Assembly (NCBI GenBank): GCA_934359755.1
Contig: CAKRLV010000002.1
Span: 1-64,000 of the forward strand
Reading direction: 5' to 3'
DNA: 64,000 nucleotides
Origin: an uncultured Agathobacter sp.
GTDB lineage: Bacteria; Bacillota; Clostridia; Lachnospirales; Lachnospiraceae
Shown here piece after piece: positions 35,736 through 43,824 of the stretch. Each line of letters begins with the position of its first letter. Position 1 is the stretch's first letter. The notes under the pieces are model-generated. The model saw nothing but the letters and a program-made list of their open reading frames with translations. It did no database searches and was not told where the DNA came from. The position numbers and the translations under genes are program-made.

Positions 35736-36947
35736 TTATTTTACAGCTTCAAGGAACTCAGTCTTTATATATCCCTTGCCATCTTTACCGCCACTGTATT
35801 CAACAATTGTCCACTCACCATCTTCACCTAACTTGGTAAGTACAACTCCATCTGTGAGTTTTCCTAACAATTCAGCATCTGAACTTGCTCCTGCACGTAC
35901 ATTTACAATGTCAATAGTTTTAACCTTTGATGTAGTCTTTTCTGGTTCTGATGCATTGTTATCATTTGTTTCTGTTGATTCGCTGTTGTTATTATCTTCT
36001 GGAGTCTGCGAATTCTTGTCTGTCTCTGATGGCGTCTGAGTATCTGTATTCTTTTTCTCGTTCGTCTCTGATGGTTTCTCAGTATCTGTATTCTTTTTCT
36101 CGTTCGTCTCTGATGGTTTCTCAGTATTCTTATCCTTTTCTGTTGTCTGCTCTGTTGCTGCCTCAGTAGCTTCACTGCCTGACGGCTTTATAGATGCAGC
36201 CCACTCGCGAATTGCCTTGTCAATAGTATCTCCAAGCATCTTCGAGAGCTTATCATCTCCTGCAAGTGCTTCATTGTAAGCAACCTGAACCTTATTCTGT
36301 AATTCCACGAAATCATCTTGCTGCATATATTGCTGAACAAGTGTATAAATATCTGAATCCATTGAATTCTCCGCAAATGTCAGATTATATATGCTATATA
36401 GATTATTGATATACAGATTGCCATCCTTTGTCTCAATGTAGAAGAAATCAAGGGCTGGTGCTGTCGAATCTACATCATAGAACTTGATGTCATTTCTAAC
36501 TGATACAAAATATGAACCTTCAGTTGCTCCCGACTTACTGTAATAAGTAATGTTCATAATCTTCTCATAGTATTTAGAAAGCACTGTAATGTAACTCTTC
36601 TCATTGTCACTTATTGGGGTTGCTACTTTCTCAAGCTCCGCAATGTCTCCCTCTACATATGCCGCATAATACTTCTCTAACAATGTCTTAATCGCGTCAT
36701 CTGAGTCTTTCTCAAATTCAGTATCAAATTTGAAATTCTCTGACTCAACTGCCTCAGGCTTCTGTGTATCATCTTTCTTCGTATCTTTATCGCCCTGGGT
36801 ACCCATGAATTTACACAATACAATAACCAATATAATAAACAGAGCAAGCGCTCCAAAATATCTCTTATTATCTATACAAAAAACTTTTGCTTTTTCAAAA
36901 GTATCTTTACTAAAAAAATTCTTAAGCTTATCCTTAAACGAATCCAT
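35736..36947 (-). CDS. Membrane-anchored SH3-domain protein with repeat linker
   Basis: The 403-residue protein has a cytosolic N-terminus of about 30 residues, one membrane helix (ALALFIILVIVLCKFMG, near 32-48), and an extracellular part: a helical or cystatin-like domain near 70-245, a low-complexity linker with the unit TEKPSETNEKKN repeated (about 285-310), and a bacterial SH3 domain at 345-403 (VKTIDIVNVRAGASSDAELLG). SH3b domains bind cell-wall peptides, so this is probably a wall-associated protein. No enzymatic domain is seen. The function is unknown. Confidence 0.8.
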   Translation of the reverse strand: MDSFKDKLKNFFSKDTFEKAKVFCIDNKRYFGALALFIILVIVLCKFMGTQGDKDTKKDDTQKPEAVESENFKFDTEFEKDSDDAIKTLLEKYYAAYVEGDIAELEKVATPISDNEKSYITVLSKYYEKIMNITYYSKSGATEGSYFVSVRNDIKFYDVDSTAPALDFFYIETKDGNLYINNLYSIYNLTFAENSMDSDIYTLVQQYMQQDDFVELQNKVQVAYNEALAGDDKLSKMLGDTIDKAIREWAASIKPSGSEATEAATEQTTEKDKNTEKPSETNEKKNTDTEKPSETNEKKNTDTQTPSETDKNSQTPEDNNNSESTETNDNNASEPEKTTSKVKTIDIVNVRAGASSDAELLGKLTDGVVLTKLGEDGEWTIVEYSGGKDGKGYIKTEFLEAVK

Positions 36948-37077
36948 ATTTTCCTCCTCTTATAATAAACAAATTTAATAAACTAAGCATTACAATTTAG
37001 CTATATTAGATTAGCATACTCATTTATGACTGTCAATTATATATATACTTAAGTATTATACATATTAAACGAAAAAA

Positions 37078-37149
37078 TGCGCTCGGCGGGAATCGAACCC
37101 GCAGCTCCAGAGTCGGAGTCTGGCGTTTTATCCATTAAACTACGACCGC
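37078..37149 (-). tRNA. tRNA-Arg (anticodon CCG)
   Basis: On the minus strand the 72-nt sequence folds as a cloverleaf: D stem GTTT/AAAC with loop AATGGATA, anticodon stem CCAGA/TCTGG with loop CTCCGAC (anticodon CCG), four-base variable loop, T arm GCGGG-TTCGATT-CCCGC, discriminator A. CCA is not encoded. The acceptor stem GCGGTCG/CGAGCGC has one G-G mismatch at 4-69. A T-run follows. The rest of the 36948-37284 gap shows no gene beyond a terminator for the next locus. Confidence 0.92.
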
Positions 37150-37253
37150 AACAATAAAATTTTATCAATCAGACGTTCAAAAGTCAATGCTCTTATTTTC
37201 AAAAATGTTTGACATTTTACTTTTCATGGAAAAGTCTTTCTTTAAAAATAAAA

Positions 37254-37283
37254 AAGCACTATGTCTATGAAATAAACATAATG
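37254..37283 (-). terminator. Terminator of the 37285 gene
   Basis: AGCACTATGT and ACATAATGCT form an imperfect stem around CTATGAAATAA. The A-run at 37248-37253 reads as T residues on the minus strand. Confidence 0.75.
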
Positions 37284-37284
37284 C

Positions 37285-37674
37285 TCATTCACTATATTCT
37301 GTTAATAAATCCTGTATTTCGTGTTCTTTCTGGCTTAGTATATTTTCTACTTTGTTCAATCCTTTTTCATCAAGCGTAACATTTTTACCATATCTTCCTG
37401 AATAAGTTCCAGTTGTAGGATTATAATGCTTCTCATCTTCCTCTGCCTGAGCCATTACCTTAGCTATCTCTGCCTGCTTGATTGCCTCGTCTTCTGCCGC
37501 CTCCGCTTCTAATCTTGCTGCCACTTCCAAAGCAAGTTTATAACTTTCTTCCTCTTTCTGGATCTTTTTACGTGTTTCAAGGTCTATATATTTTACTCTC
37601 CACCATTTAATAACCGAATTATACAGTCTGATTTTTTCATCCCGTTCTGCTATCAAATCTCTTTTATATGGCAT
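37285..37674 (-). CDS. Hypothetical coiled-coil protein
   Basis: This 129-residue protein is highly charged and Ala/Glu-rich from residue 35 to 85, consistent with a coiled coil, followed by HYNPTTGTYSGRYGKNVTLDE and a short helix. No family is recognised. It starts 26 bases after the CheY gene stop, so the two are probably co-transcribed and it may act in chemotaxis or motility; that is inference from position only. It has no signal or membrane segment. Confidence 0.75.
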   Translation of the reverse strand: MPYKRDLIAERDEKIRLYNSVIKWWRVKYIDLETRKKIQKEEESYKLALEVAARLEAEAAEDEAIKQAEIAKVMAQAEEDEKHYNPTTGTYSGRYGKNVTLDEKGLNKVENILSQKEHEIQDLLTEYSE

Positions 37675-37700
37675 ATTTCACCCCCAATATCCATACAAAT

Positions 37701-38060
37701 CTATTCGGTATATTTGTTTATACATTCCACTATCCTATCCGGATCAAATGGCTTTACTATAAAATCCTTTGCTCCTGCATCAATTGCCTCGCACACCTTT
37801 ACCATCTGTCCCATTGCTGATACCATAATTATTCTAGCATCTGGATTATACTCTATTATACGCTTCGTAGCTTCAATACCATCAATACCTGGCATTGTAA
37901 TATCCATCAGCACAATATCTGGCTTACACGTTCTATATTTATCGAGACATACATCACCTGTCACTGCCTCTCCTACAACCTCATGTCCTGCCGCTTCAAG
38001 AATTTTCCTTATTGTCGCCCTCATAAATGAAGCGTCATCACACAACAATACTCTTGCCAT
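37701..38060 (-). CDS. cheY: CheY-like single-domain response regulator
   Basis: A 119-residue receiver domain with nothing attached. Acidic pocket is Asp8-Asp9, the phosphoacceptor is Asp53 in IVLMDITMPG, and the conserved Thr/Ser and Lys are in IIMVSAMGQ and FIVKPFDPDR. The start MARVLLCDDASFMRATI matches Gram-positive CheY proteins that switch the flagellar motor. No other chemotaxis gene is in the window. Confidence 0.88.
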   Translation of the reverse strand: MARVLLCDDASFMRATIRKILEAAGHEVVGEAVTGDVCLDKYRTCKPDIVLMDITMPGIDGIEATKRIIEYNPDARIIMVSAMGQMVKVCEAIDAGAKDFIVKPFDPDRIVECINKYTE

Positions 38061-38192
38061 TTACTTCCTCCCTTTTCATACTTAAGTACTAGATATATAA
38101 TAACGTGTCACAGATATTTTTTCAAGCATCTATATGTAATTATTTCAGATTATTTCAGATTTCAAAAAATATTTAATTTTCCATTAATCTTT

Positions 38193-38975
38193 CTATTTCA
38201 GATTCTCGTCTATTGTATCTAAAATTACTGATAAATCCTTATATGGCACCTGTCCTGGCGCACTTGACGCTTCCGCTGAACCAAATGTAACGCATGAACC
38301 AAAATATTGCCCTGCAATTCTTGATATTGAACCTGTTTTTCCCATCGACATTGTAATAATCGGTTTATCTGGATGCCTTTTCACAAAATCCGATGTCTGT
38401 TTTAAAATCGTAAGCACATCGTCTATATCTTTTGGCATAACTGCCAATTTAACTATGTCTGAACCACTCTCGTTCATTTTATCGAGAAGTATACTTATTA
38501 CACCACTTTCAGGAGTCTCATCAAAATCATGATGTGATGTAATCACATATGTCCCATAACTTTGAATTTCTTTTATTTCACTTTCTGGTTTATTGGTTGC
38601 AAAATATTCCAGGTCAACAAAATCAACAACCTCAGACTTAGCACCTGTAATATGAATTTTTTTTACGGTAACAGCATCTTCACAACCTAATCCCCCCTGT
38701 TCTTTCGAACGATAAGTATATACAAGAGCTGTCTTCTCTAACGAATCTTTTATTTTTTCAAGGACATCTTCAATTGCATCCATATTCCCAACCTCTGAAA
38801 ATGCGTCCACGCGCCATTCTATCATTTCCATTCCGCGTCCTGCATAATCAAGAATCTGTTTAACTATTTCTTCCTTATCCGCAGCCATTACAGGTACACA
38901 TATCACAGGCTTTCCTTTTCCAATCGCCAATCCCTTTACATTTATAATTCCAGAATTTACTTTTTTATCCATCAT
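38193..38975 (-). CDS. aroD: Type I 3-dehydroquinate dehydratase
   Basis: The 260-residue enzyme dehydrates 3-dehydroquinate in the shikimate pathway through a Schiff base. The catalytic His is in VITSHHDFDETP near 145 and the Schiff-base Lys in DIVKLAVMP near 172. EWRVDAFSEV near 54 binds substrate. It is divergent from, and 430 bases away from, the DAHP synthase gene, the first step of the same pathway. Confidence 0.94.
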   Translation of the reverse strand: MMDKKVNSGIINVKGLAIGKGKPVICVPVMAADKEEIVKQILDYAGRGMEMIEWRVDAFSEVGNMDAIEDVLEKIKDSLEKTALVYTYRSKEQGGLGCEDAVTVKKIHITGAKSEVVDFVDLEYFATNKPESEIKEIQSYGTYVITSHHDFDETPESGVISILLDKMNESGSDIVKLAVMPKDIDDVLTILKQTSDFVKRHPDKPIITMSMGKTGSISRIAGQYFGSCVTFGSAEASSAPGQVPYKDLSVILDTIDENLK

Positions 38976-39113
38976 TTCACTCTTTCTACTACAATATATT
39001 TATGGTTAATATTCCTTACAGCCAGTAAGAAATTATCCATCTAAATAAATCAATTTTCTCATATTATAACTGCTAGAAATAATAATTGCAATTAATTCGA
39101 ATAGCACACCAAA

Positions 39114-39142
39114 TTGACAATACTGCATTTTTAGCTTATCAT
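39114..39142 (+). promoter_or_regulatory. Promoter of the DAHP synthase gene
   Basis: TTGACA at 39114-39119, a 17-base spacer and TATCAT at 39137-39142. It predicts an unusually long leader of about 255 bases before the ATG at 39407, containing a 12-bp tandem repeat and two small hairpins. Confidence 0.75.
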
Positions 39143-39168
39143 TTCTTGTAATGTAAAAAATACTGTCT

Positions 39169-39227
39169 ATTCAGTACAACATTCAGTACAACATTCAGTG
39201 CAACATTAAGTGCAACATTCCGTACAT
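39169..39227 (+). repeat. 12-bp tandem repeat in the DAHP synthase leader
   Basis: ATTCAGTACAAC occurs at 39169 and 39181, followed by ATTCAGTGCAAC (39193), ATTAAGTGCAAC (39205) and a partial copy at 39217. All lie in the predicted transcribed leader. Beyond it, 39237-39254 forms a hairpin (ATATGCG/CGCATAT) with a short T-run, and ATCAGC/GCTGAT pair near 39283-39307. Confidence 0.85.
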
Positions 39228-39406
39228 AAATAATAAATATGCGTTGCCGCATATTTTGTAAGAATACGTATATTATTTAGGATCAGCAATCGCCCATCAG
39301 CATAGCTGATTCTAATGTGCATTTGGCTTGCAACTATGAAGGTACTGAAACATTACACAATACTAATAATTGTTTTTACAACAAGAAAATATAAGGAGTC
39401 ACATAA

Positions 39407-40438
39407 ATGAGTTTTGAATTTTTAAATCAACTACCAACTCCCGCTGAGATTAAGGAAAAATACCCTCTCTCAAAGGAGCTTACTGAATTAAAAAAACAAC
39501 GTGATGCACAAATTGCAGATGTAATCACTGGAAAGGATGACAGATTTCTTTTGATTATCGGACCATGTTCTGCTGATAATGAGAATTCCGTTTGTGATTA
39601 TGTAAGTCGTCTCACAAAAATTCAGGAAGATGTTAAAGACAGTGTTATCATCATCCCAAGAATCTACACAAACAAGCCTCGCACTACAGGTGAAGGATAT
39701 AAAGGAATTGCGTCACAGCCAGACCCTGAAAAAGCACCTGATATGGTTGAAGGTCTTATTGCAATGAGAAAAATGCATATCCGTGCCATCTCAGAAAGTG
39801 GATTAACATGCGCAGATGAAATGCTTTATCCTGAAAACTGGGGATATGTTGAAGATTTACTTTCATATGTTGCTATAGGGGCACGTTCTGTTGAAGACCA
39901 GCAGCACCGTCTTACAGTAAGTGGTTTTGATGTTGCAAGTGGTATGAAGAATCCTACAAGTGGTGATTTTTCTGTTATGCTTAACTCTGTTTATGCAGCA
40001 CAGCATCCACATCATTTCGTATATCGTGGATACGAAGTTGAGACAACTGGTAATCCACTGACTCACGTAGTGTTAAGAGGTGCTGTAAGTAAACACGGAA
40101 ACACAACCACTAACTATCACTATGAAGATCTTATTCGTCTTCGTGATATGTATGACAAGATGGATCTCATTAATCCAGCAGCTATTATCGACACAAATCA
40201 CTCTAACTCTGGCAAGAAGTTCAAAGAGCAGATTCGTATTGCTAAAGAAGTTATGCACAATCGTATAATTTCACCTGAAATCAAAACTCTTGTTAAAGGT
40301 ATGATGATAGAAAGTTACATTGAAGAAGGAAATCAGAAAATCGGTGAGCATGTGTATGGTAAATCTATTACTGATCCATGCCTTGGATGGGAAGATTCAA
40401 AGAATCTCATTTACACAATTGCTGAGATGAATTCTTAA
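39407..40438 (+). CDS. aroF: 3-deoxy-7-phosphoheptulonate (DAHP) synthase, class I AroFGH type
   Basis: The 343-residue enzyme condenses phosphoenolpyruvate and erythrose 4-phosphate at the head of aromatic amino acid synthesis. Motifs are LLIIGPCSADNE near 47, RIYTNKPRTTGEGYKG near 85, GARSVEDQQHRL near 160 and IDTNHSNSGK near 263, all as in E. coli AroG. The N-terminal extension LPTPAEIKEKYPLS is where feedback inhibitors bind in this group. ATAAGGAGTCACATA precedes the ATG. It is the only plus-strand gene between 31.8 and 53.5 kb. Confidence 0.94.
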   Translation: MSFEFLNQLPTPAEIKEKYPLSKELTELKKQRDAQIADVITGKDDRFLLIIGPCSADNENSVCDYVSRLTKIQEDVKDSVIIIPRIYTNKPRTTGEGYKGIASQPDPEKAPDMVEGLIAMRKMHIRAISESGLTCADEMLYPENWGYVEDLLSYVAIGARSVEDQQHRLTVSGFDVASGMKNPTSGDFSVMLNSVYAAQHPHHFVYRGYEVETTGNPLTHVVLRGAVSKHGNTTTNYHYEDLIRLRDMYDKMDLINPAAIIDTNHSNSGKKFKEQIRIAKEVMHNRIISPEIKTLVKGMMIESYIEEGNQKIGEHVYGKSITDPCLGWEDSKNLIYTIAEMNS

Positions 40439-40470
40439 TAGATATGTGAATGTTTCATTTATTAATACAA

Positions 40471-40540
40471 CTAAATATATATGCAAACATTTCATTTTAT
40501 TAATACTAAATATATATGCAAACATTTCACTAATTAGTGC
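40471..40540. repeat. 35-bp imperfect direct repeat downstream of the DAHP synthase gene
   Basis: CTAAATATATATGCAAACAT starts at 40471 and again at 40506, each followed by TTCA and AT-rich sequence; a looser third version precedes at 40449. Non-coding, before the terminator. Confidence 0.7.
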
Positions 40541-40571
40541 ATAAATAAATATATAATTATTATTTCAAAAC

Positions 40572-40633
40572 AAAAACAGGCAGCGATATATTCAGAAGTT
40601 CACATCACTTCATAATATACGCTGCCTGTTTTT
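40572..40633 (+). terminator. Terminator of the DAHP synthase gene
   Basis: AAAACAGGCAGCG and CGCTGCCTGTTTT flank a partly paired loop (TATATT/AATATA). T residues follow on the plus strand, and the A-run on the other side makes it usable for the convergent NUDIX gene too. Confidence 0.85.
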
Positions 40634-40686
40634 ATTATTTAATTCTTGCAAAATCGTAGGCATTACACTGCACGCCAATATGCACG

Positions 40687-40777
40687 TCAAATATTCACAT
40701 CAAATATTCACATCAAATATTCACATCAAATATTCACATCAAATATTCACATCAAATATTCACATCAAATATGCATA
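40687..40777. repeat. 13-bp tandem repeat array between convergent genes
   Basis: TCAAATATTCACA is repeated six times without change from 40687 (40687, 40700, 40713, 40726, 40739, 40752), and a degenerate seventh copy follows at 40765. It fills the space between the DAHP synthase terminator and the NUDIX gene stop. Confidence 0.95.
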
Positions 40778-40787
40778 CAATTTTAAT

Positions 40788-41333
40788 TTATCTACAATAC
40801 TTATTACTATACGCAAGAATTGCTGATACAGTTTTTGAATCCTGAATTCTGCCCTGATAGATCAAATCACATAATTCCTCAACTGTATATATCTCAACAT
40901 TTATATCTTCGGCCTGGTCGAGATGCTGCTTTCCATTCGAAAGATTTCTTGCCAGATATACATCCACAAACTCATTACAAAATGCAACTGTTGTTCTAAG
41001 TGATAAAAGAAATGATATATCATCCGACGTGTAGCCTGTCTCTTCTTCAAGTTCACGCGCAGCTGTAATTTTAGTGTCCTCATCAACAGAATCCCTGCAT
41101 CCAGCGGGTATCTCAATTGTCTCCCTCTCTAATGCATTTCTGTACTGACGTACCATCACAATTCTTCCATCTGAAAGTACTGGCAATACAGCAGCGGCAC
41201 CTTTTCTGTGTTCCACATAATCCCATTCCTCTATATTGCCATTTGGAATCTGCATGGTATCCTTGTAAATATCAAGTATTGATCCTTTGTATACTAATTC
41301 TCTGTTTATTCTTTTTACCTTTTCATCTGCCAT
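40788..41333 (-). CDS. NUDIX hydrolase, ADP-ribose pyrophosphatase type
   Basis: The 181-residue enzyme carries the NUDIX box near 82-104: GCRDSVDEDTKITAARELEE then ETGY (G-x5-E-x7-REL-E-E pattern, with GCR preceding). The opening RINRELVYKGSILDIYKDTM and EHRKGAAAVLPVL match ADP-ribose diphosphatases (NudF/YqkG). It probably hydrolyses ADP-ribose to AMP and ribose 5-phosphate. Monocistronic. Confidence 0.9.
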   Translation of the reverse strand: MADEKVKRINRELVYKGSILDIYKDTMQIPNGNIEEWDYVEHRKGAAAVLPVLSDGRIVMVRQYRNALERETIEIPAGCRDSVDEDTKITAARELEEETGYTSDDISFLLSLRTTVAFCNEFVDVYLARNLSNGKQHLDQAEDINVEIYTVEELCDLIYQGRIQDSKTVSAILAYSNKYCR

Positions 41334-41441
41334 ATAATTACAATCTCCTATCGATTACATTTTAATATCACTGAGGTTATATTTTCTTCAATATATTACT
41401 ATTCTTGTCTTAATATAACAAGATGTTAAATGCAATAAAAA

Positions 41442-41475
41442 AGGAAAGTACCGAAAATTATTTTCAATACTTTCC
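41442..41475 (-). terminator. Terminator of rny
   Basis: GGAAAGTA...TACTTTCC with an inner GAAAAT/ATTTTC extension. The A-run at 41436-41442 gives a T-tract on the minus strand. Confidence 0.85.
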
Positions 41476-41499
41476 ACGTTTTATCAATCTTGTTCAGAT

Positions 41500-43053
41500 T
41501 TATTTAGCGTAATCAATGACACGCGACTCTCTTATCACGTTTACCTTAATCTGTCCAGGGTATTCCAATTCAGCCTCAATCTGCTTAGAAATATCTCTAG
41601 CCATAAGTACCATATCAGCATCGCTAATCTGTTCAGGAACTACCATAATACGAATCTCTCTACCCGCCTGGATAGCAAAAGACTTCTCTACTCCCTTAAA
41701 ACCATTTGTAATATCTTCTAATTGCTGTAATCTGTTAGAATATGTTTCGAGCGTCTCTCTTCTTGCACCTGGTCTGGCAGCACTGATTGTATCAGCAGCC
41801 TGTACTAAGCATGCAATTAAAGAGGTAGCTTCTACGTCACCATGATGTGATTCTACTGCATTAATCACAAGTGGAGACTCTTTATACTTCTTACATAATT
41901 CTGCACCTAACTGAATATGAGATCCTTCCATCTCATGGTCTACTGCTTTTCCAATGTCATGAAGTAATCCGGCACGCTTAGCCATTCTTACATCTTCACC
42001 GATTTCAGCAGCAAGCAAGCCCGTAAGCTGTGCAACTTCTATAGAGTGCTTGAGTGCATTCTGTCCGTAACTTGTTCTAAATTTCATCTTTCCGAGTAAA
42101 CGAACTAATTCAGGATGAATTCCACGGATACCTACCTCTAATGTGGCAGTTTCTCCTTCTTCACGAATCATAGTCTCAACTTCTTTTTGAGCTTTCTCTA
42201 CCATCTCTTCTATACGAGCTGGATGAATTCTTCCATCAACAATAAGCTTTTCAAGTGCAATTTTTGCAACTTCTCTACGAATAGGATCAAAACTAGATAA
42301 AATTACAGCTTCAGGTGTATCATCAATAATCAAATCAACACCTGTCATAGTTTCAAGAGTTCGGATATTTCTTCCTTCTCTACCAATGATTCTACCTTTC
42401 ATTTCATCATTAGGAAGCTGCACAACCGAAATTGTTGTCTCAGACACATGATCTGCAGCACATTTTTGAATTGCTGTTACCACATAATCCTTAGCCTTCT
42501 TGTTAGCCTCTTCCTTAGCTTTGTTTTCCATTTCTTTAATTAATTTTGCAGTATCAAGTTTAACATCTTCTTCAATGGTCTTTAAGAGGTATTCTTTTGC
42601 TTGTTCGGAGGTTAATCCAGAGATTCTTTCAAGTTCCTGTAAACGCTGTTCATTGAGCTTTGATATCTCAACTTTCTGCTTCTTTAGCTCTTCTTCCTTA
42701 ACTGCGTAGCTGGCTTCACGCTTTTCAATAGCTTCAAGCTTCTTATCAAGATTCTCTTCTTTCTGAACGATTCTTCGTTCATTTCTAGAAATTTCATTTC
42801 TACGCTCTTTAATCTCTTTGTCAATGTCGTTCTTCGCCTTGATTGACTCTTCTTTGATTTCAAGCATAGATTCACGCTTCTTAGCTTCAGCATTCTTGAC
42901 AGCTTCATCAATAATTGCTCTAGCTTTTTCTTCTGCATTACCAATTTTAGAATTGGCTGAATTCTTCTGATAAGAAACCGAGATAAACCATACCACAACC
43001 GCTGTAACAATAATAGTAAGAACTATAGCTATTAATAAAACATACGGTGGCAT
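41500..43053 (-). CDS. rny: Ribonuclease Y
   Basis: The 517-residue endoribonuclease initiates mRNA decay at the membrane. It has one N-terminal membrane helix (VLLIAIVLTIIVTAVVVWF), a long charged coiled coil (about 35-200), a KH domain with MKGRIIGREGRNIRTLE near 212, and an HD domain with LLHDIGKAVDHEMEGSH near 365. Length is standard. GGAGGTGCTCCTGTA precedes the ATG. Confidence 0.97.
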   Translation of the reverse strand: MPPYVLLIAIVLTIIVTAVVVWFISVSYQKNSANSKIGNAEEKARAIIDEAVKNAEAKKRESMLEIKEESIKAKNDIDKEIKERRNEISRNERRIVQKEENLDKKLEAIEKREASYAVKEEELKKQKVEISKLNEQRLQELERISGLTSEQAKEYLLKTIEEDVKLDTAKLIKEMENKAKEEANKKAKDYVVTAIQKCAADHVSETTISVVQLPNDEMKGRIIGREGRNIRTLETMTGVDLIIDDTPEAVILSSFDPIRREVAKIALEKLIVDGRIHPARIEEMVEKAQKEVETMIREEGETATLEVGIRGIHPELVRLLGKMKFRTSYGQNALKHSIEVAQLTGLLAAEIGEDVRMAKRAGLLHDIGKAVDHEMEGSHIQLGAELCKKYKESPLVINAVESHHGDVEATSLIACLVQAADTISAARPGARRETLETYSNRLQQLEDITNGFKGVEKSFAIQAGREIRIMVVPEQISDADMVLMARDISKQIEAELEYPGQIKVNVIRESRVIDYAK

Positions 43054-43201
43054 TACAGGAGCACCTCCTTTATTTAATTTTCATTGTACATATAACAAGC
43101 TAAATACCAATTTAATGGTTGAATGTCATAACTTACAACAAATAGATTTTATCCTTTTTGCACAAATATGTCAAGGGATATGGTACGTTCTGTCTAAAAC
43201 T

Positions 43202-43822
43202 TCAACAATATATTGTGTCCTGATCAGCTTTCATTGCCTTTAAAATATCACTGCTTTTAAATCCTCTTCTGAGCAGAAAACTGTACATTCTCTGAAATTC
43301 CTTAGAATTGCTATCACACTTTTCATACTTCTTCCTGACTAAGAGCTGCTGTATCTGCTCATATTCATCGGACTGATATTCTTCTTCCAGTGCAGTCTCT
43401 ATGTCGTCTTTACTTACTCCTTTTTGAAGCAGTTTAATCATAATTTGCTGCCGACTCATTTTCTCCTGCGAATATCGTACAAAATTCTGTGCATATCTTA
43501 GATCATCAAGATAATGATATCTCTTAACATAATTTATCGCTTCATCAACACAACAATTCGGATATTCATTCTTCTGCAGCTTCTCTCTTAGCTGCTTCTC
43601 TGTCCTGTCCATCTGCTCAAGCAGAAACATAGCCCTCTTCTTAGCTCTCTTAGATATGACTTCATATATCAGGTGCTCATATATCTCATCTGATACAGTT
43701 GTCTCCTCTGCCAGCTTAAGTCCCGCAATATCTCCACGGTAAAATACACATTCTATTCCTGTATCGAACTTAATTCTGTATCTGCCCTTGCCAATAGGTT
43801 CATATCGAGTAATATACACCAT
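43202..43822 (-). CDS. recX: Regulatory protein RecX
   Basis: A 206-residue, mostly helical protein made of three-helix repeats: AMFLLEQMDRTEKQLREKLQ, then YHYLDDLRYAQNFVRYSQEK and the closing LLRRGFKSSDILKAM. RecX modulates RecA filaments. The first 55 residues form a beta-rich extension found in Firmicutes RecX. It follows recA by 2 bases, so expression is tied to recA and the SOS response. Confidence 0.92.
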   Translation of the reverse strand: MVYITRYEPIGKGRYRIKFDTGIECVFYRGDIAGLKLAEETTVSDEIYEHLIYEVISKRAKKRAMFLLEQMDRTEKQLREKLQKNEYPNCCVDEAINYVKRYHYLDDLRYAQNFVRYSQEKMSRQQIMIKLLQKGVSKDDIETALEEEYQSDEYEQIQQLLVRKKYEKCDSNSKEFQRMYSFLLRRGFKSSDILKAMKADQDTIYC

Positions 43823-43824
43823 AA

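Noticed and set aside
36045..36125. DNA direct repeats as a mobile or CRISPR feature
   Set aside because: They are in-frame codon repeats of the SH3 protein linker.
35903..36175. Lys/Arg-rich open frame on the minus strand
   Set aside because: It is an out-of-frame shadow of the SH3 protein repeat region.
39155..39230. Leader peptide with repeated Phe codons for attenuation of the DAHP synthase gene
   Set aside because: One frame of the 12-bp repeat has a Phe codon in each unit, but it has no start codon after the preceding stop.
40687..40777. CRISPR-like array
   Set aside because: The 13-bp units follow each other directly with no spacers and no cas gene is near.
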